This document shows, piece after piece, positions 1 through 13,282 of a stretch of 64,000 nt of DNA (position 1 is its first letter; every line of letters begins with the position of its first letter). The stretch lies in the NCBI GenBank assembly GCA_037951165.1, contig JBBDHG010000061.1, forward strand, positions 6,868,001 through 6,932,000, written 5' to 3'. Source of the DNA: Lophius americanus. Its lineage: Eukaryota; Chordata; Actinopteri; Lophiiformes; Lophiidae. The notes beneath the pieces were generated by a model. That model worked only from the letters and a program-made list of their open reading frames with translations, had not been told where the DNA came from and did not search any database. The position numbers and the translations under genes were made by a program.

Positions 1-2024
1 GGGTTGGGAGAAGGGAATAAAGGCACTGGAAGAGAACTCACTAAAGATGCGAAAATTGTGTGAGTTTGAAGATTTCAAAAGAAGACCACTGCTTTTAAAA
101 AGGGGTTTAGTGAATGATTTATGTGTACGTCTCTTTTCTCTCTTCAGTATCCCACCACGAGCCAGTACTGGGACATGTTATCATCAGTCTCTGGATCAAT
201 CTCCCAATTTCCTGTCATACCCATGTCCCTAGAGAAGCATTATTTTGGTAAATGTTATCTCATAAATACCATTCTGTCATTACACTGATGTCATACTCTT
301 CTTTATTTGTCTTTGTTTCTTTTAATTATCTTTCAGATTCTGTTTGACTTTGTTTCACTTTGCCTCAGTCCGTCGCCCTCTGTCACTGCACTCTCCTTTT
401 CTTCTAGATGTATCCGTCTGTTTCCCAAAGCTTGGGACGCTGCTTGCATCACTCCTCTACTCCCTGTGGACAAACTCAGAAAAGATTTTAATAGTGCGAC
501 TGTCCCTTTAGTGAAGCTCAGCGGAGTCATAAAGAAGACCCTGAGGTCTAGTTGGCAGCCAGATGGTTGTAACCAAGCTTTCATTCTGCTAATGGGAAGG
601 GGGGCAGAGCAGTTAATGAAAATCAGACCCTTGAAATGAAATGACCAATGTAATGAGGCACAAGCCTGTACAAGCATTAAAGTAATCTTAGATGGCAGGA
701 ATATGCAAAAAATATCTCATGATGAATGTTCATTGGATAGCTTAGGACTGATTATTACACAGCGTGTTCAGCTAACAAACGCACTCCTACTGACTCAGAG
801 CACTGTCTGTAATATTTAGACTGACTGGCCTGGCTAAGTGCTTCATCCAAGCAAGGCTGTGTGCCAAACGCTGTTGTTGAGTATCTACCCACATTGCATT
901 AGAGCCTACAAATTACAGCTCATATTACAGTCACAGACAGTGACAATATCAGAGTCACAGCGCCCACAAATGCATGTAGGGCTAATCATCGTGTATGATT
1001 CTCACCGTGCAGAACTGTGACCCTTTTCAGCAAACAATCGCAATTACAGCCAAAATCTGTTTGCTGTTCTTTGTGATTAAGTGCTATTTGTCTTGCATTA
1101 GGCTCTGCCAATCAAATACAAAGGAGGGTGTGAGGGATTCAAGGTTTGGAGGAATAATATCAAAGGTCAGAGAAGAAAATAATAATCAGTACAGTTAGTT
1201 ACAGCTTTTCATCGCATGCAATGCCAAAGTGTTCATTATTTAAATCTGGTGAACACTCAATGATGTGATCAAAGAGATGAGAAAAGCTGCTGTTATTAGG
1301 CATTTAGGGATGCGTATTGATTTCATTGATGTATTGATTTATTTTTATGATGGCTCCAAAATATATTCATTTTTTTAATTTTATACAAGGATTCAAAGAA
1401 AAAGATTACACATTTTTCATAGCATAAAATAGTTTGATTTCACATTTCTTTAGACACACTGGATATAAACACAGTGGCCTCTATAATTCATTTAGTGATT
1501 GTATTATTTAAATGGGAACGTTTTGATGTCACGGATTACAGTGTTATAACAAGTTAATAGTCGCAAAACAAAGATTACAAGTTATGTTAACCATGCAACT
1601 GATTATAGGAAGCTTAAGATGCTTCTTCTTCTAAACTTGTCTTTTTTCTTTTCTATAGTATGCAGCTGCTAGCAAATATTCAAATTGTGTATTTATAACC
1701 TTATATTTTCTGTTACTGATTTTAGTTGTTTGACTGGTTTAGTTGTTATTTAGTTGTTGACACTTTCTGGATATTGTCTATAAATAAAAAGATTCATGTT
1801 ACCACAGTCTGTTAATCCTCAGAATGTGTTAACAGACAAAACTAAATAAACAGGCTAACATTGTGAACCATTGCATTCTGATTTCTCATTATTAGAGCTA
1901 GTCTCAAAGAAGGCTAAAATGGGACTGAATCTTGGCTGCCCACACCTACCTCTCACCCTATACATAAATTTAAGAGTCTGTTAAAAACATTCCATATCAA
2001 AAGTTTTAATTCATATTTGTACTC
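1..2024. other. AT-rich intergenic sequence, no gene recognised
   Basis: Short open frames on both strands here (for example 307-639 and 333-677, antisense to each other) show no family resemblance, no splice context and no codon bias that I can defend. No repeat family was recognised. Confidence 0.5.
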
Positions 2025-2093
2025 AGCTTCATATGAGTCACCTATAGAGCTTCATATGAGTCACCTATAGAGCTTCATATGAGTCACCTTTAG
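2025..2093 (+). repeat. 23-bp direct tandem repeat, three copies
   Basis: The unit AGCTTCATATGAGTCACCTA plus TAG occurs at 2025-2047, 2048-2070 and 2071-2093. The first two copies are identical and the third has one A-to-T change near its end. Each copy contains CATATG and an AP-1-like TGAGTCA. It lies just upstream of the hAT transposase remnant. Confidence 0.95.
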
Positions 2094-2314
2094 TGCTTAT
2101 ATATAGGGAAATTCCACAATGTGACAGGAAATAACAAAAGAAGGCCAATGATTGCTGATTCATATCCAATTTTGTGACTGTGTTTTTTTTTTTTATGTGT
2201 ATGCGTGTTCGCAAACGCGTTTGGTGTGGACGCAACATAAAACTGCCCGCTCAGCTTGGAGGAAGGGAAAATCTTATTGTTGAGTAAACAATTTGTGTCA
2301 AGTTCCCTCTGAAA

Positions 2315-3294
2315 ATGGCCGGGAAAAAATGCACAGCAAAACGAAAATGTGAAGATGAACATAGGATGTTTTTAACAGATGGGGAAAGTTTATATTTTTT
2401 TGTTGAACGTAATGACAAGCCATTCTGCCTTATATGACAGGCGTCATTAGCACATTTTCATTCAGCTACTTCAGCTCACTCCGTGCTAAGATTGACCAGG
2501 AATTTCCAAAAGAGACTGAACTTCGCAAGCACAAGTTAATCACTTTGAAAAGTCAGGCAGAAAACAGTTGTTAAAAAATTTAAGAAGCACACAGAGACCG
2601 TAATGCTTACATTGTATCAACTGGCTTGGAAGATTGCACAAGCTAAAAAAGCCATACAATGAAGGGGAGTTCGTTAAAAAAGGCATCAGTGACATTGTTG
2701 AAATCATGTCTCCTGAAAACGACAAACTAAAACGAATGTTATCAGACGTCCAACTGTCCCGCCACACTGTTGAACACAGAATATCGGACATTAACACAGC
2801 TATTGAATCGCAGTTGCACTTTGATCTTCAAGCATGCGAGTATTTCAGTGTCGCATTGGATGAGTCTTGTGACATACAAGACAAACCTCAGTTTGCAATA
2901 TTTGCAAGGTCTTTGTCAAACAATTGTGTGATCAAAGAAGAACTCCTTGATATTGTGCCATTAAAAGACAGAACCTGTGGCATAGATGTGAAAGAAACAA
3001 TGGTGGCTACATTTGTGAAAGCAAATCTGCCCATACCGAAACTAACTGCAATAGCCACGGATGGAGCGCCAGCTATGATTCGATCTGTGAACCGGCTTGT
3101 GGGGCCGTGCAAAGCTTACCAAACATTTCCCGAGTTTTGGAATTTCCACATCATCATCCAAAGGGAGCAGCTCGTGTCTAAATCACTGAATTTAGAAAAC
3201 GTCATGAAGCCTGTGACGGAAATCGTCAACTATTTATCAATTTAGCACTTTGAGATTTGATCCAAATGTAAAGTGCATTATAAATGAAATGTAT

Positions 3295-3330
<36 letters not shown>

Positions 3331-4233
3331 TATTAACTACATCCACACACATGCGCTTAACCACATGCAATTCAAGAATCTCGTCGCTGAGCTGGACCAA
3401 GGGCTTCCAGGTGACCTGTCGCCGCACTGCACTGTGAGGCGCTGTCAATAGGCAAGGTACTTTCTCGGTTCTTTGAGCTTTTCGATGCCGTGAAACTGTT
3501 CATGGAGGAGAAGGACAAGGACTATCCCGAGATCTCATACCGCAAGTGATTGTGGATCTGGCCTTTTTGGTCGACATGCTGTGTCAATTGGACAGACTGA
3601 ACCTGACCCTGCAGGGTGAGTTAAAAATGTTGCCTGACCTGGTGCAAAGTGTGTTTGCGTTTAACAACAAACTAAAGTTGTTCAAGATACATATTCAAAA
3701 GGGAGATTTAGCGCATTTTCCCGTTCTGCCAGCGAGCAAGTCACCAGCGCCGCCCTGAATAAGCAAACAGCCAGATATGCAGCTCTTGTTGAAAACCTGC
3801 ACGAAAGCTTTGTGACCCGGTTCCGTGATCTACAACTGAAAAGGCCACAGATTACGTTCCTCGTTGACCCGTTTAATGCGGAGACGGACTGTTTAAAAGC
3901 CCTGCTAGTCACAGCTGAGGCTGCGGCTGAGTTGGAGATGATCGATCTTTTTGAGGAGAACTAACTCAAACCTGCTTTAAGGGAAGGGAACATTGAGTTC
4001 TGGAAAAGTGTGCCAATGGAAAAATACCCAAATGTGAAACGGGCTGCGCTCAAGATACTGTCAATGTTTGGGTCAACATACGTCTGCGAGTCTGTGTTTT
4101 CTACCCTGAAACACATGAAATCAATGCATCGATCTGTTCTGACTGACACACGTGAAAAATTGCTTTGAGTGGCAACAACAGAATACAAGCCAGATTTGAA
4201 GAGAATTGTTCAAGGCAAGGAATTACCAGAAGT
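2315..4233 (+). pseudogene. degenerate hAT-superfamily transposase (GTF2IRD2/ZBED-like)
   Basis: The start ATG at 2315 opens MAGKKCTAKRKCEDEHRMFL, followed by a BED-finger-like FFVERNDKPFCLI and then a premature TGA at 2435, where the second Cys of a CxxC would be. The longest intact piece is 2634-3245, with KKPYNEGEFVKKGISD, SRHTVEHRISDIN, YFSVALDESCDIQDKP and TAIATDGAPAMI (hAT catalytic-core blocks). The frame is then broken by a nested repeat (about 3233-3338), frameshifts near 3440 and further stops. Later pieces read DLAFLVDMLCQLDRLNLTLQ and, near 4060-4165, ILSMFGSTYVCESVFSTLKH, the C-terminal hAT dimerisation region. These elements move DNA by cut and paste. This copy cannot encode an active enzyme. 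Confidence 0.85.
3233..3338 (+). mobile_element. nested LINE/SINE 3' tail inside the hAT gene, ending in (ATT)n
   Basis: The transposase reading frame is interrupted exactly between EIVNY and the continuation HALNH. The inserted DNA has AAAGTGCATTATAAATGAAA and ends in about ten TTA/ATT units (3301-3333), a layout typical of 3' tails of fish L2/RTE-like LINEs and the SINEs that use them. AACTA is present on both sides (3228-3232 and 3335-3339), consistent with a short target-site duplication. Confidence 0.65.
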
Positions 4234-4566
4234 CCCACTAAGCAACATGCATAGTAAGAGAAAAACGCTATTGTAAATGATTACATTTTTTTTTGATGAA
4301 TTGGTTGAACTGAGAGTTTGTGTGTGCGAGACAGTGCACATGATGTTCATTGTTGAAAATGACTGGCCTGTGATGTAAGTACTGTAGGAGTCCAGTTCTG
4401 TCATTATCATGTTGGTGTGTGACATTTACAGTAAATCTGGCTGAGCAGATGTCTGTGTGTGTCAGAGAGTGAGAGGAAGGACTGGGGGGATGTTCATGTG
4501 TGCCCGTGTGTATAATGTGGCTCTTTGCAGTAACATCTTAAAAAATTTGGCTCTTAGTCTCTGACT

Positions 4567-4581
4567 GGTTGGCCACCCCTG
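4567..4581 (+). repeat. right terminal inverted repeat of the hAT element
   Basis: GGTTGGCCACCCCTG is the reverse complement of the CAGGGGTGGCCAACC end common in hAT/Charlie-type elements, and lies 335 bases after the transposase remnant. No matching left end was found between 1600 and 2315, so the left side is lost or too diverged. The predicted 8-bp target duplicate to the right would be TTCTATGT. Confidence 0.7.
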
Positions 4582-5768
<1,187 letters not shown>

Positions 5769-7726
5769 GATACAGGAAAACGACTATAACTCTCCTTGTC
5801 GAATGTAATTAGGAGCGCAGTACCGCAGATATGGCGCAAAGAACAGTTTGAGAAGGTGAAGAAAAGAAATATTGCTGCAGCCAGAAACTCTATTTTGCTC
5901 TGATAACAGTATCCTGTGCATCTTTGCAGAGGTGTATGTTCAGATTGAGCTCTCTGTCCATAGGTGTAATAGAATTGTCAGCTGGAGAGGCAAAACACTC
6001 ACGCAATCCTTTACACAGCAACACACACACTACCTCCATGTAATATGTTATGTCAGGAGCACATAGAAAATTAGCATTCTATCTCTCTGTCTCTCTCTAT
6101 CTCTTACTCACTAACACACACATATAAACCTTTCATGAAGTGTGTGACAAGATGTCCCATACTTTAACATCCACATTTCCGTTCACCATTTCTCCTCTCC
6201 AGCTCACTGCGTACCCCTCCTTCTCCTTGACCTTCTCTTTTCATTAGTCAGAGTGCGTCTCATGCCCCTGAGCATGCTGATAGTGCACTGCTCCAAGGCT
6301 GCATTTATCAAGATGATAAAGCACTCTCAGACAACAGTCAAGTATCTCAAGGCTAGTGGCCGTGGTACCTGACAAGTGACAACAAGTCACACAAACAGCC
6401 CCGCTCTCAATCCTCCCAATCACCCGCTCCTGCTCTCGCTGGGCATACCTGGTCCGAGGTTGTTGCCTTATGTCACACAAGATGACATATGAGAAATTAA
6501 GTTTAGATGAAGACAACACAAGACAACAGGACTTACCCGGCATAGACAATGAAGACTGCTCATAGATGTCCCATGCACTTCTGGGTACTATCTGGGTTCA
6601 TCACCACGCTGCTCGGTCATGCAGGGCCATAGTCACACAAATGCAGGACTTGCCACTTTAGCCCAAGATTTCATCGTTGCTCTCTGAATTCAATGACTGT
6701 TTTCCACTCATGGCCATGAAGGCTGCTGTCTGCCTTGAAAGAACAGCGGCTGCAGTCAGCAATCAATGTTTTGCTCTCAGACTTTAACAACTGCAATGAC
6801 AGGGAAGTTCTGTTTTTCACTTCAAAAGGTATTAGAAATTGCTTTAATGAGAGGAGGTGCGCGATTTTGACAGTTGTTTTTATTCTTTGCAGTGTTTTCT
6901 AGTCACCATTTAATTTCATTTGGATTTCATCTTTCTATTAAAACAAAGTTTTCAATAAGATTTAAGATGCATTTTCTTCATGGAAGTCATCTTTTATGAA
7001 AAGGTTTAAAAAGTAAGTTTTCGTTATATCCGCAGTTTGATTTGTATTGTGCATTTTTGACTTTGTACTTTAATGAATAGTTATACTTTACAGCTTTAAC
7101 CACAAATGCATAATTTATATTGCATTATTTGAATGAAGATCCAAATGAAGATCTATCAAAAGGTCTGGTCAGTCGGGAAGACTATCCCCTTGCACACTCA
7201 GATCCCAGTTATTTCTCATACACACTTTATTATTTATCCTTTTTCCACATGCTAAGTCTCAACTTATATAATGTAGATATACATGTATTAATAAATTGAT
7301 GTTAGCTTTGCCCATGCAGCCAGCTGAATATATTGAGCCTGGCTCAATTGGATCCTCCCTTGTGCTTAACCTCATATGGGTGCTGTGTTTTGAAATAAGA
7401 TTAACTCCATTGATCTAGTTCTGTCATGGTGCCAGTTCATGCACCCTCCCCATTACCATTGCTGATTAGCCCTCACATATCCATCAGCTTCATCAGTCAT
7501 TCAGTCTCTGCAGAGTCTTTTGGCACCACCACCACCATTATAATTTCAACCAGAAACACCACCGGACACAATCTCCCCAAAGTTTCTGAGACTTTTTAAT
7601 GGACTAATTATCACTTGTCTGTTGTAAGAACTTTTCATTTTCTCAATTTGATATCTCTGGTAAGGCAGAGTTTCTCTCACCCTGTATAGTTTTGTTGTAC
7701 ATTTAGCATTGCCAGCGGCATTTATA
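5769..7726. other. intergenic, no gene recognised
   Basis: The segment includes a CT-rich patch (6081-6106) and short frames such as 6244-6549 on the minus strand. None shows a domain, splice context or repeat match I recognise. Confidence 0.5.
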
Positions 7727-7805
7727 CAGTGCTTGGAAAAAAGTATTGGACCCCATGGAGATTTTTTTATTCTGTTTTAGTCCAATTTCAGATCCAACAA
7801 AAGCA
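7727..7805 (+). mobile_element. Tc1/mariner-like terminal repeat fragment
   Basis: TACAGTGCTTGGAAAAAAGT followed by ATTGGACCCC resembles the TA-flanked CAGTGCxTTGxAAAAGTATT ends of fish Tc1-like transposons. Only about 80 bases are recognisable, and no transposase follows in the next kilobase. Confidence 0.5.
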
Positions 7806-8829
7806 TCCAATGAAGAGCTCCCCATCTCAACCCAGAGCTAACTACTTCCCTGAGATATAGCGTTGAGAGAGCTCCATCTCTCCTCCAAGAGAGCGATCAT
7901 TCCTGAACCGGTAGCCGTTCACGGCCCGTCGAGTTGATGAACTCGAACTGGACAGACCTCACTAGAACGAGCACTTCTCTGTGGTGGTGCTTCAGGTTTG
8001 TTTAACAAAAATTAAAGTTGAGAAGGAGAGGGAGAGAGCTTGCAGCGACCCCCTTCGGTCAAATTTTACACACTGGACCTATAAGTATTGTTTGAATATC
8101 TGTCCCTCTTCAGTATCTGACACACAGAACAGAAGAAATCAGGAGGTGCTCCGATACTGTCTGACTCTTTATTTCAATGTTCCTTCACTTGGTTTCTAAA
8201 TGTTCTCATTGTGTTAGTATCCACTTAACAGTGAACAAAATAATTTTATTTGAAATTTTGGAAAGAGTGGTTCATCTTTTTTCTGTGTTATTGGACTCCA
8301 TACAGTATACACCAGACAGAGGAAAATATGACATTTAACTTGTGTCAGTCATACACTCTAATTGTGATCCAGTCAACCGTAAGTACACAAAATAAGCTGC
8401 ATTTTCTGGTTCCTGCTTTCATTGGGCATAACCTGCTGTCTGTATAAATAACACTAACAATACAGTCGAAGATACAGTAGCTGCATTAGCCCTCAAATGT
8501 GATAGAGAGCCCTGACATTTCATGGGATTGATTTATTTTTAGCTCTGCCGTGTTGATTTCCTCAGAGGTCCATGTCAATGTCATTGCAGGATATATGACA
8601 TTACACAGATCACTTGTAAGTGATTACTGTCTGGGAATGATATAGCCCTCTGCAATATTCATAGGAGGCATATTGGTCTAAGCTTGAACCCACACTCCGC
8701 CCACAACAGTCAATATCTCTGTACCCTTGAGCAAACAACTTCATACCAAGCCCCTCAAGCAGACAAGTAGAGAGCATGATTGCTATTCGAAGCTCCCAGG
8801 TGTTAAAGTGTATGAATATTAATGCTGTC
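7806..8829. other. intergenic, no gene recognised
   Basis: Two short plus-strand frames (7981-8199, 8250-8447) and one minus frame are present without recognisable features. I see no further repeat. Confidence 0.45.
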
Positions 8830-8832
8830 AAA

Positions 8833-8920
<88 letters not shown>

Positions 8921-8962
8921 CATATTTATATATATATATTTATATATATTTATATATATATA
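8830..8962 (+). repeat. poly(A) then interrupted (TA)n microsatellite
   Basis: About 20 A bases (8831-8850) are followed by TA repeats broken by TTTA and CA steps to about 8962. A poly(A) next to (TA)n could mark the tail of an old retroposed insert, but no body of such an element is visible upstream. Confidence 0.95.
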
Positions 8963-9891
8963 CATATCGTCGGGCTCTGCACATCTTCCCTATGAAAAAT
9001 CATTTAAAATAGAATGATCAATAAAAAAAGAACACTATTCTATTCCGAGGTCTGCCTGAATCTATCTGATGTTTCCCGTCTGAGGTCATGACTTGGTGCA
9101 GGTTGACTTTGACTTCGCTGAATGGCCTGTGGCCTGCTTTCAAATAAGTGAAGAATATTGTAATTTACATAAGTAAATCTAGAATTTGTGAAAGAAACCA
9201 AGCCTCAAATCATTAACCCAATAAATCAACTTTCTCCACCAGTGAGCTTTGAACATTGGTCCCACTGTGGATGACCCAAAATCCAATTCAAAGCTGTCTG
9301 ATCAATTATTGTAAGATGATTCTCCAGAGGGAATGTAATTAAAAATCACAATTTCAACAAAACTTTATCAGGGATCCAGTCAAATTAACTTACTGTTAGT
9401 GAATGTTTGCAGTTAAATAAAAGAGCATTGTTTATAAGAATAAATTCAAAAGTGAAAGACAACCTCTAAAGACTACCACTTTACACGTTTTCATTATAGT
9501 CATTCAGAAAATGGTGGAGCAGAATTTTTGACATAATAATGAATAAATATCATACATCTCTGACAAATAGCAGGCTGAGGTCTTTAAACATTTTCATATG
9601 CATGTGAGGGAAGATCTATATCATATCAAATATTCCTTGAGCAGCTATTTTGCAAGGAGTGAAACAGAGTAGAAACGTTGTGATCACAGTGCAACCATAG
9701 AAATTCAGATGTGCCAGTAACAATAAAAAAAATACGCTCTATAAACGTATTTATGACCTGTATAGGATGTACGTTGAATAAAAATAATAACAAAATTTAA
9801 AAAAATAATAGCAAACTATTTGTAAAATGGTTTGAGTGCTGTATGGACATGATGGCGTGTAGCTGTGTGGTTGCAGATTGCAAGCCATTGA
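8963..9891. other. AT-rich intergenic, no gene recognised
   Basis: No open frame or repeat that I can support is present. Composition is about two thirds A+T. Confidence 0.45.
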
Positions 9892-10920
9892 ACGCCCCTA
9901 TGGTGGCTCAAAAGGCCGTCTCTGGAGCAAGCATCGGGTTTGACCATTCTGAGCCTCTGTAGGAACATGATGGTGCAACACGGTAATGGAAGCAGCATTG
10001 AGTGATGAAACATTCTGAAAGTCACAAAATTATACTTGTAGCATTCTTATTCATGACACAGATTCTTCTTTTTTGTCTGGGATGACAATCTTGTGTGAAA
10101 GCAATGTTTGTGAATTCACACTAGATTTATAATCCATGCTTAACTCAGAGGGAAGTGGTGGATGTCCAGGACTCTTACATCCGAATCCAGGTCATGGATC
10201 CAGTTTGTCATTACATTTGTGTCAGGACAGATCATTTGAAGCCGTTTGGAGTGTTTTTTGTTATTTGTTTCAATATTTATTTTGCATATCTTATTGCATA
10301 TATAAGATATATATTATTAGTATATTCAGATATATGTATTACACTGCTCCAAAACTGGCCTCATAAACATGTATTCTTTTTAAATAATTAAATAGGCAAA
10401 TAAAATGAGCAGAACATAGAAAAACAATAAGAATTAAAATCGAAATCCTCTATATGTACATTATATAGAAAACTGAAACATGAAAACCATGAGAAAGAAG
10501 AAAACCATGAAAGCCCAAAAAAAGATCACTTGTTTGAAGACTAACATAATTTGAAACTTTAATTAATTTCTGATGAAATGAAAATAAATCATATAAAAAT
10601 CTACTCTACTGTCCCTCTAGTGATATTGCGGAAAACAAAAAATCTCGTGACCACGACTGAATGAGATAATAAGTCGTTCCCACACTTTATTAAACAATGG
10701 TTACGAGCTAATTATCTAACAAAATAATAGTGCGCTCCCACGCCATGACTCGTTCAAATGATATAATAAGTCGTCCCCACGCCTTATTAAGTTATAGCCC
10801 CAAGATAATAAGTCTGTCCATCAATTATTAAGCATTGGCCGTGAGATAATTAGTTGTTCCCACATTTTTTATGTCCTGGCGACCAGTTAATTTGGTTCCT
10901 CAATGCCACCATAGGGGCGT
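9892..10920. repeat. segment bounded by a perfect 16-bp inverted repeat
   Basis: ACGCCCCTATGGTGGC at 9892-9907 is repeated as its exact reverse complement at 10905-10920. The 997 bases between them hold short frames without recognisable content and, near the right end, a degenerate array of GATAATAAGTCGTTCCCAC-like units. The bounds could be the ends of a DNA element or two copies of one dispersed repeat in opposite orientation. Confidence 0.55.
10660..10880 (+). repeat. degenerate tandem repeat, roughly 40-50-bp units
   Basis: GATAATAAGTCGTTCCCAC (10665), ATAATAAGTCGTCCCCAC (about 10763), GATAATAAGTCTGTCC (10804) and GATAATTAGTTGTTCCCAC (10844) are alternated with TTATTAA-N-CATTGGC-like pieces. 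The units are diverged, so the array is old. Confidence 0.65.
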
Positions 10921-13229
10921 CGTAGATATTGAATCAATTGTATGAAATTGAAAATTCAAGGTTTTGCCCAGTTGACAATTAGATGCATTAGAATAGTTAA
11001 TTTGTCATCAAACAATAAATGTCAATCATAAAAAGTGTAAAAAGTGGTGTACAATGTATGTCATTTAATTTTGTCAAATTCTTTCTGATGTTGGACTGCC
11101 TTGGGAAGTTCAGTGTTCTTCTATACCCACAGGAAAATTCGAGTAAGAGCGCTTCATGAGGATGTGTGTGCGTCGCCCATGGGCTGAGGCCATAACTGCT
11201 ATAATAGGACACAGGTATCCCTTTGTTTATTTTTCTTTTGCTCTGCTGAAGTGAAGTGATAATTAGATTTTGGTTATTGGCGATATCCTTAAATTTGCCA
11301 GCTTAGAAACTAACAAGGGTATGCACTGAGGACATGTGGACAATCTAAAATAGCAAGAACTGTTAAATAGTTTTGTGACCATAAAGTGATATTTTTTGGT
11401 TCAGAAAATATACGGTAAGAGTTGTACAATATTTCATTTTAGATTCATTCATTGTATTCAATTAAAGGATATCCAACTGTTTTAAGTTTAAAGTTCTTTC
11501 CAGTGTAATCATTTATTTAAAGGAGCCATATGCTAATTCAGTCTTGTGTGTCAGTAATTCATATTTGCTTATAGGGTTTAAATGGGTTTGAGGCCCATAC
11601 ATGAGGATGGGAGTGCTTGAAATGTAACATCTTCCTTATGTAACAACTTTTGTGAGCATTGCTTACGTAAATAGTCACAACATTTAACAATGAGTACATT
11701 TAATCATTGCAAACGTTACAAAAAAAAGTGGAAAATGCAATGTGTGACCTTTGTGCATGAGGCTGGTTAATTATTTTGCAAGCTGTGGTGAGAATGAGAG
11801 CTGTAATGACTAGTTTTAGTTTTCATACCCAAAAACAATTTTAAACTAAAAAAAAAACAACAGGTCTGAGATTCAGGTGATTATACAAGAGGGACATTGT
11901 GGCTTAATTTATTTTTTCTATATTCTGAAAATACAACCTTAAAGCAACTGCTGCAACATTTCTACAAATAGTTATTCTGTCTTGGTGAAATGCTTAACTT
12001 TAGGAAATTCAAAACATTACTGATACTTAGTTTAGGAGGAAAAAAAGTTGTAATGATTTCAGAAACTGAGGATGTGGAGCATGAAACCATTAATAAATAC
12101 AATGGAAAAATATTGATATTGATTTCATAGAATATATTCAGAATTTCAGCCAATCCTGCACAACCCGTTTGGACCAATGAAAAGCTTTGAAAAGAGTGAA
12201 CCGGTGGAGAGAAGAAAAAAGAATGGCACAGTGGCAATTTGAGCTGGAACCACAACACTGGGTGGATGTGCAGGCCTGAAGCTGAAATGCGAGTGCAATG
12301 CAGTAGGTGGAATATTATGACCTTGGAGCTTGAGCAGAGGGGGTGACAATAAGGAATCCATTTGAGGGAATCAGAGTGATAGGCTTACCTGGCCATGAAT
12401 ATTTCAGACAACTCATAGGAGGGTTATTACAGCTCAGTGGGAGCAATCACAACATGTGGCAATGTGTGTAGCATTTGCATTTGTCTTTGTCCTATCACAG
12501 GATAGGACGAAAACAAATAAATACGAACAATACTTTTTTTCCATCAAATTTCCCTATCATCCAGAGCACGTTTCAACTTGCTTCTTCATGTTGAATGACT
12601 GCTTTAAAAATATTTTTTACCACCAAGCTAACAACTATGTCTTCCACTGACATTCTCTCTTAAATCGATATACCAACTAATCAATAAGCAGGAAAAGGTT
12701 TGCACACTATCATAAGCCTGGCTCTGGAAGTGGAGAGTGAAATCTATCAATGTGCAGCCTTTTACTTGAGTTGGAACAGTTCCTCATGCCAAAAAGACCA
12801 TTAAATAAATATTCTGCTTACATGGACTGGCTGCCCAGGGGCCTGCAAACAAGTATAGCAAAGCAGCTCCACTCACTAGGCTAACAATCTACAGCCTCTG
12901 GCTATTCTCATATATTCCCTCCATTATTCCACCATAAAGTTACCATCTCTTTTACAAAATAGTGTCTGGAGATGCGACTGTCACGGAGTGCCAGGATAGG
13001 TAGGAATGTGCTGGTGAAGAGAACCCTCAGAGATGTAAAGAAATGCACTTTGACTATATCCAGGATAGTGGGATTATGGAGCTGACAGCAACAGTCCCTG
13101 GTTTTCTTACATCAAACATGTATATGGAATTTATCAAAACAAAAGCAATGTTTTACTGTACTTCAAAGCAGCAAACTAAAAAATAGACGTAATAAAATCA
13201 TGGATAACAGTGAAAATCCATTGATTTCA
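10921..13229. other. intergenic, no gene recognised
   Basis: Short frames on both strands (for example 11997-12361, minus) lack recognisable motifs. No repeat family was identified. Confidence 0.45.
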
Positions 13230-13282
13230 TAATGGCAGAAGGAAGTGGCATAAAGTTGAAAGCCACTTCCTTCTAGCCATTA
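13230..13282. repeat. strong hairpin, 20-bp stem with one bulged base
   Basis: TAATGGCAGAAGGAAGTGGC at 13230-13249 pairs with 13262-13282, which is its reverse complement with one extra base, across a 12-base loop. It could be a miRNA-like foldback or the core of a small palindromic element. Pairing does not continue outside the stem. Confidence 0.8.

Noticed and set aside
1651..1700. Possible left end of the hAT element beside TTCTATAG, similar to TTCTATGT at the right end
   Set aside because: No CAGGGGTGGCC-like terminal sequence follows; only a loose match of the flank.
2540..3112. Minus-strand frames over the hAT transposase
   Set aside because: Antisense shadows of the transposase coding sequence.
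8776..9012. Ile-Tyr repeat frames, also at 45261-45584
   Set aside because: Translations of (TA)n microsatellites.
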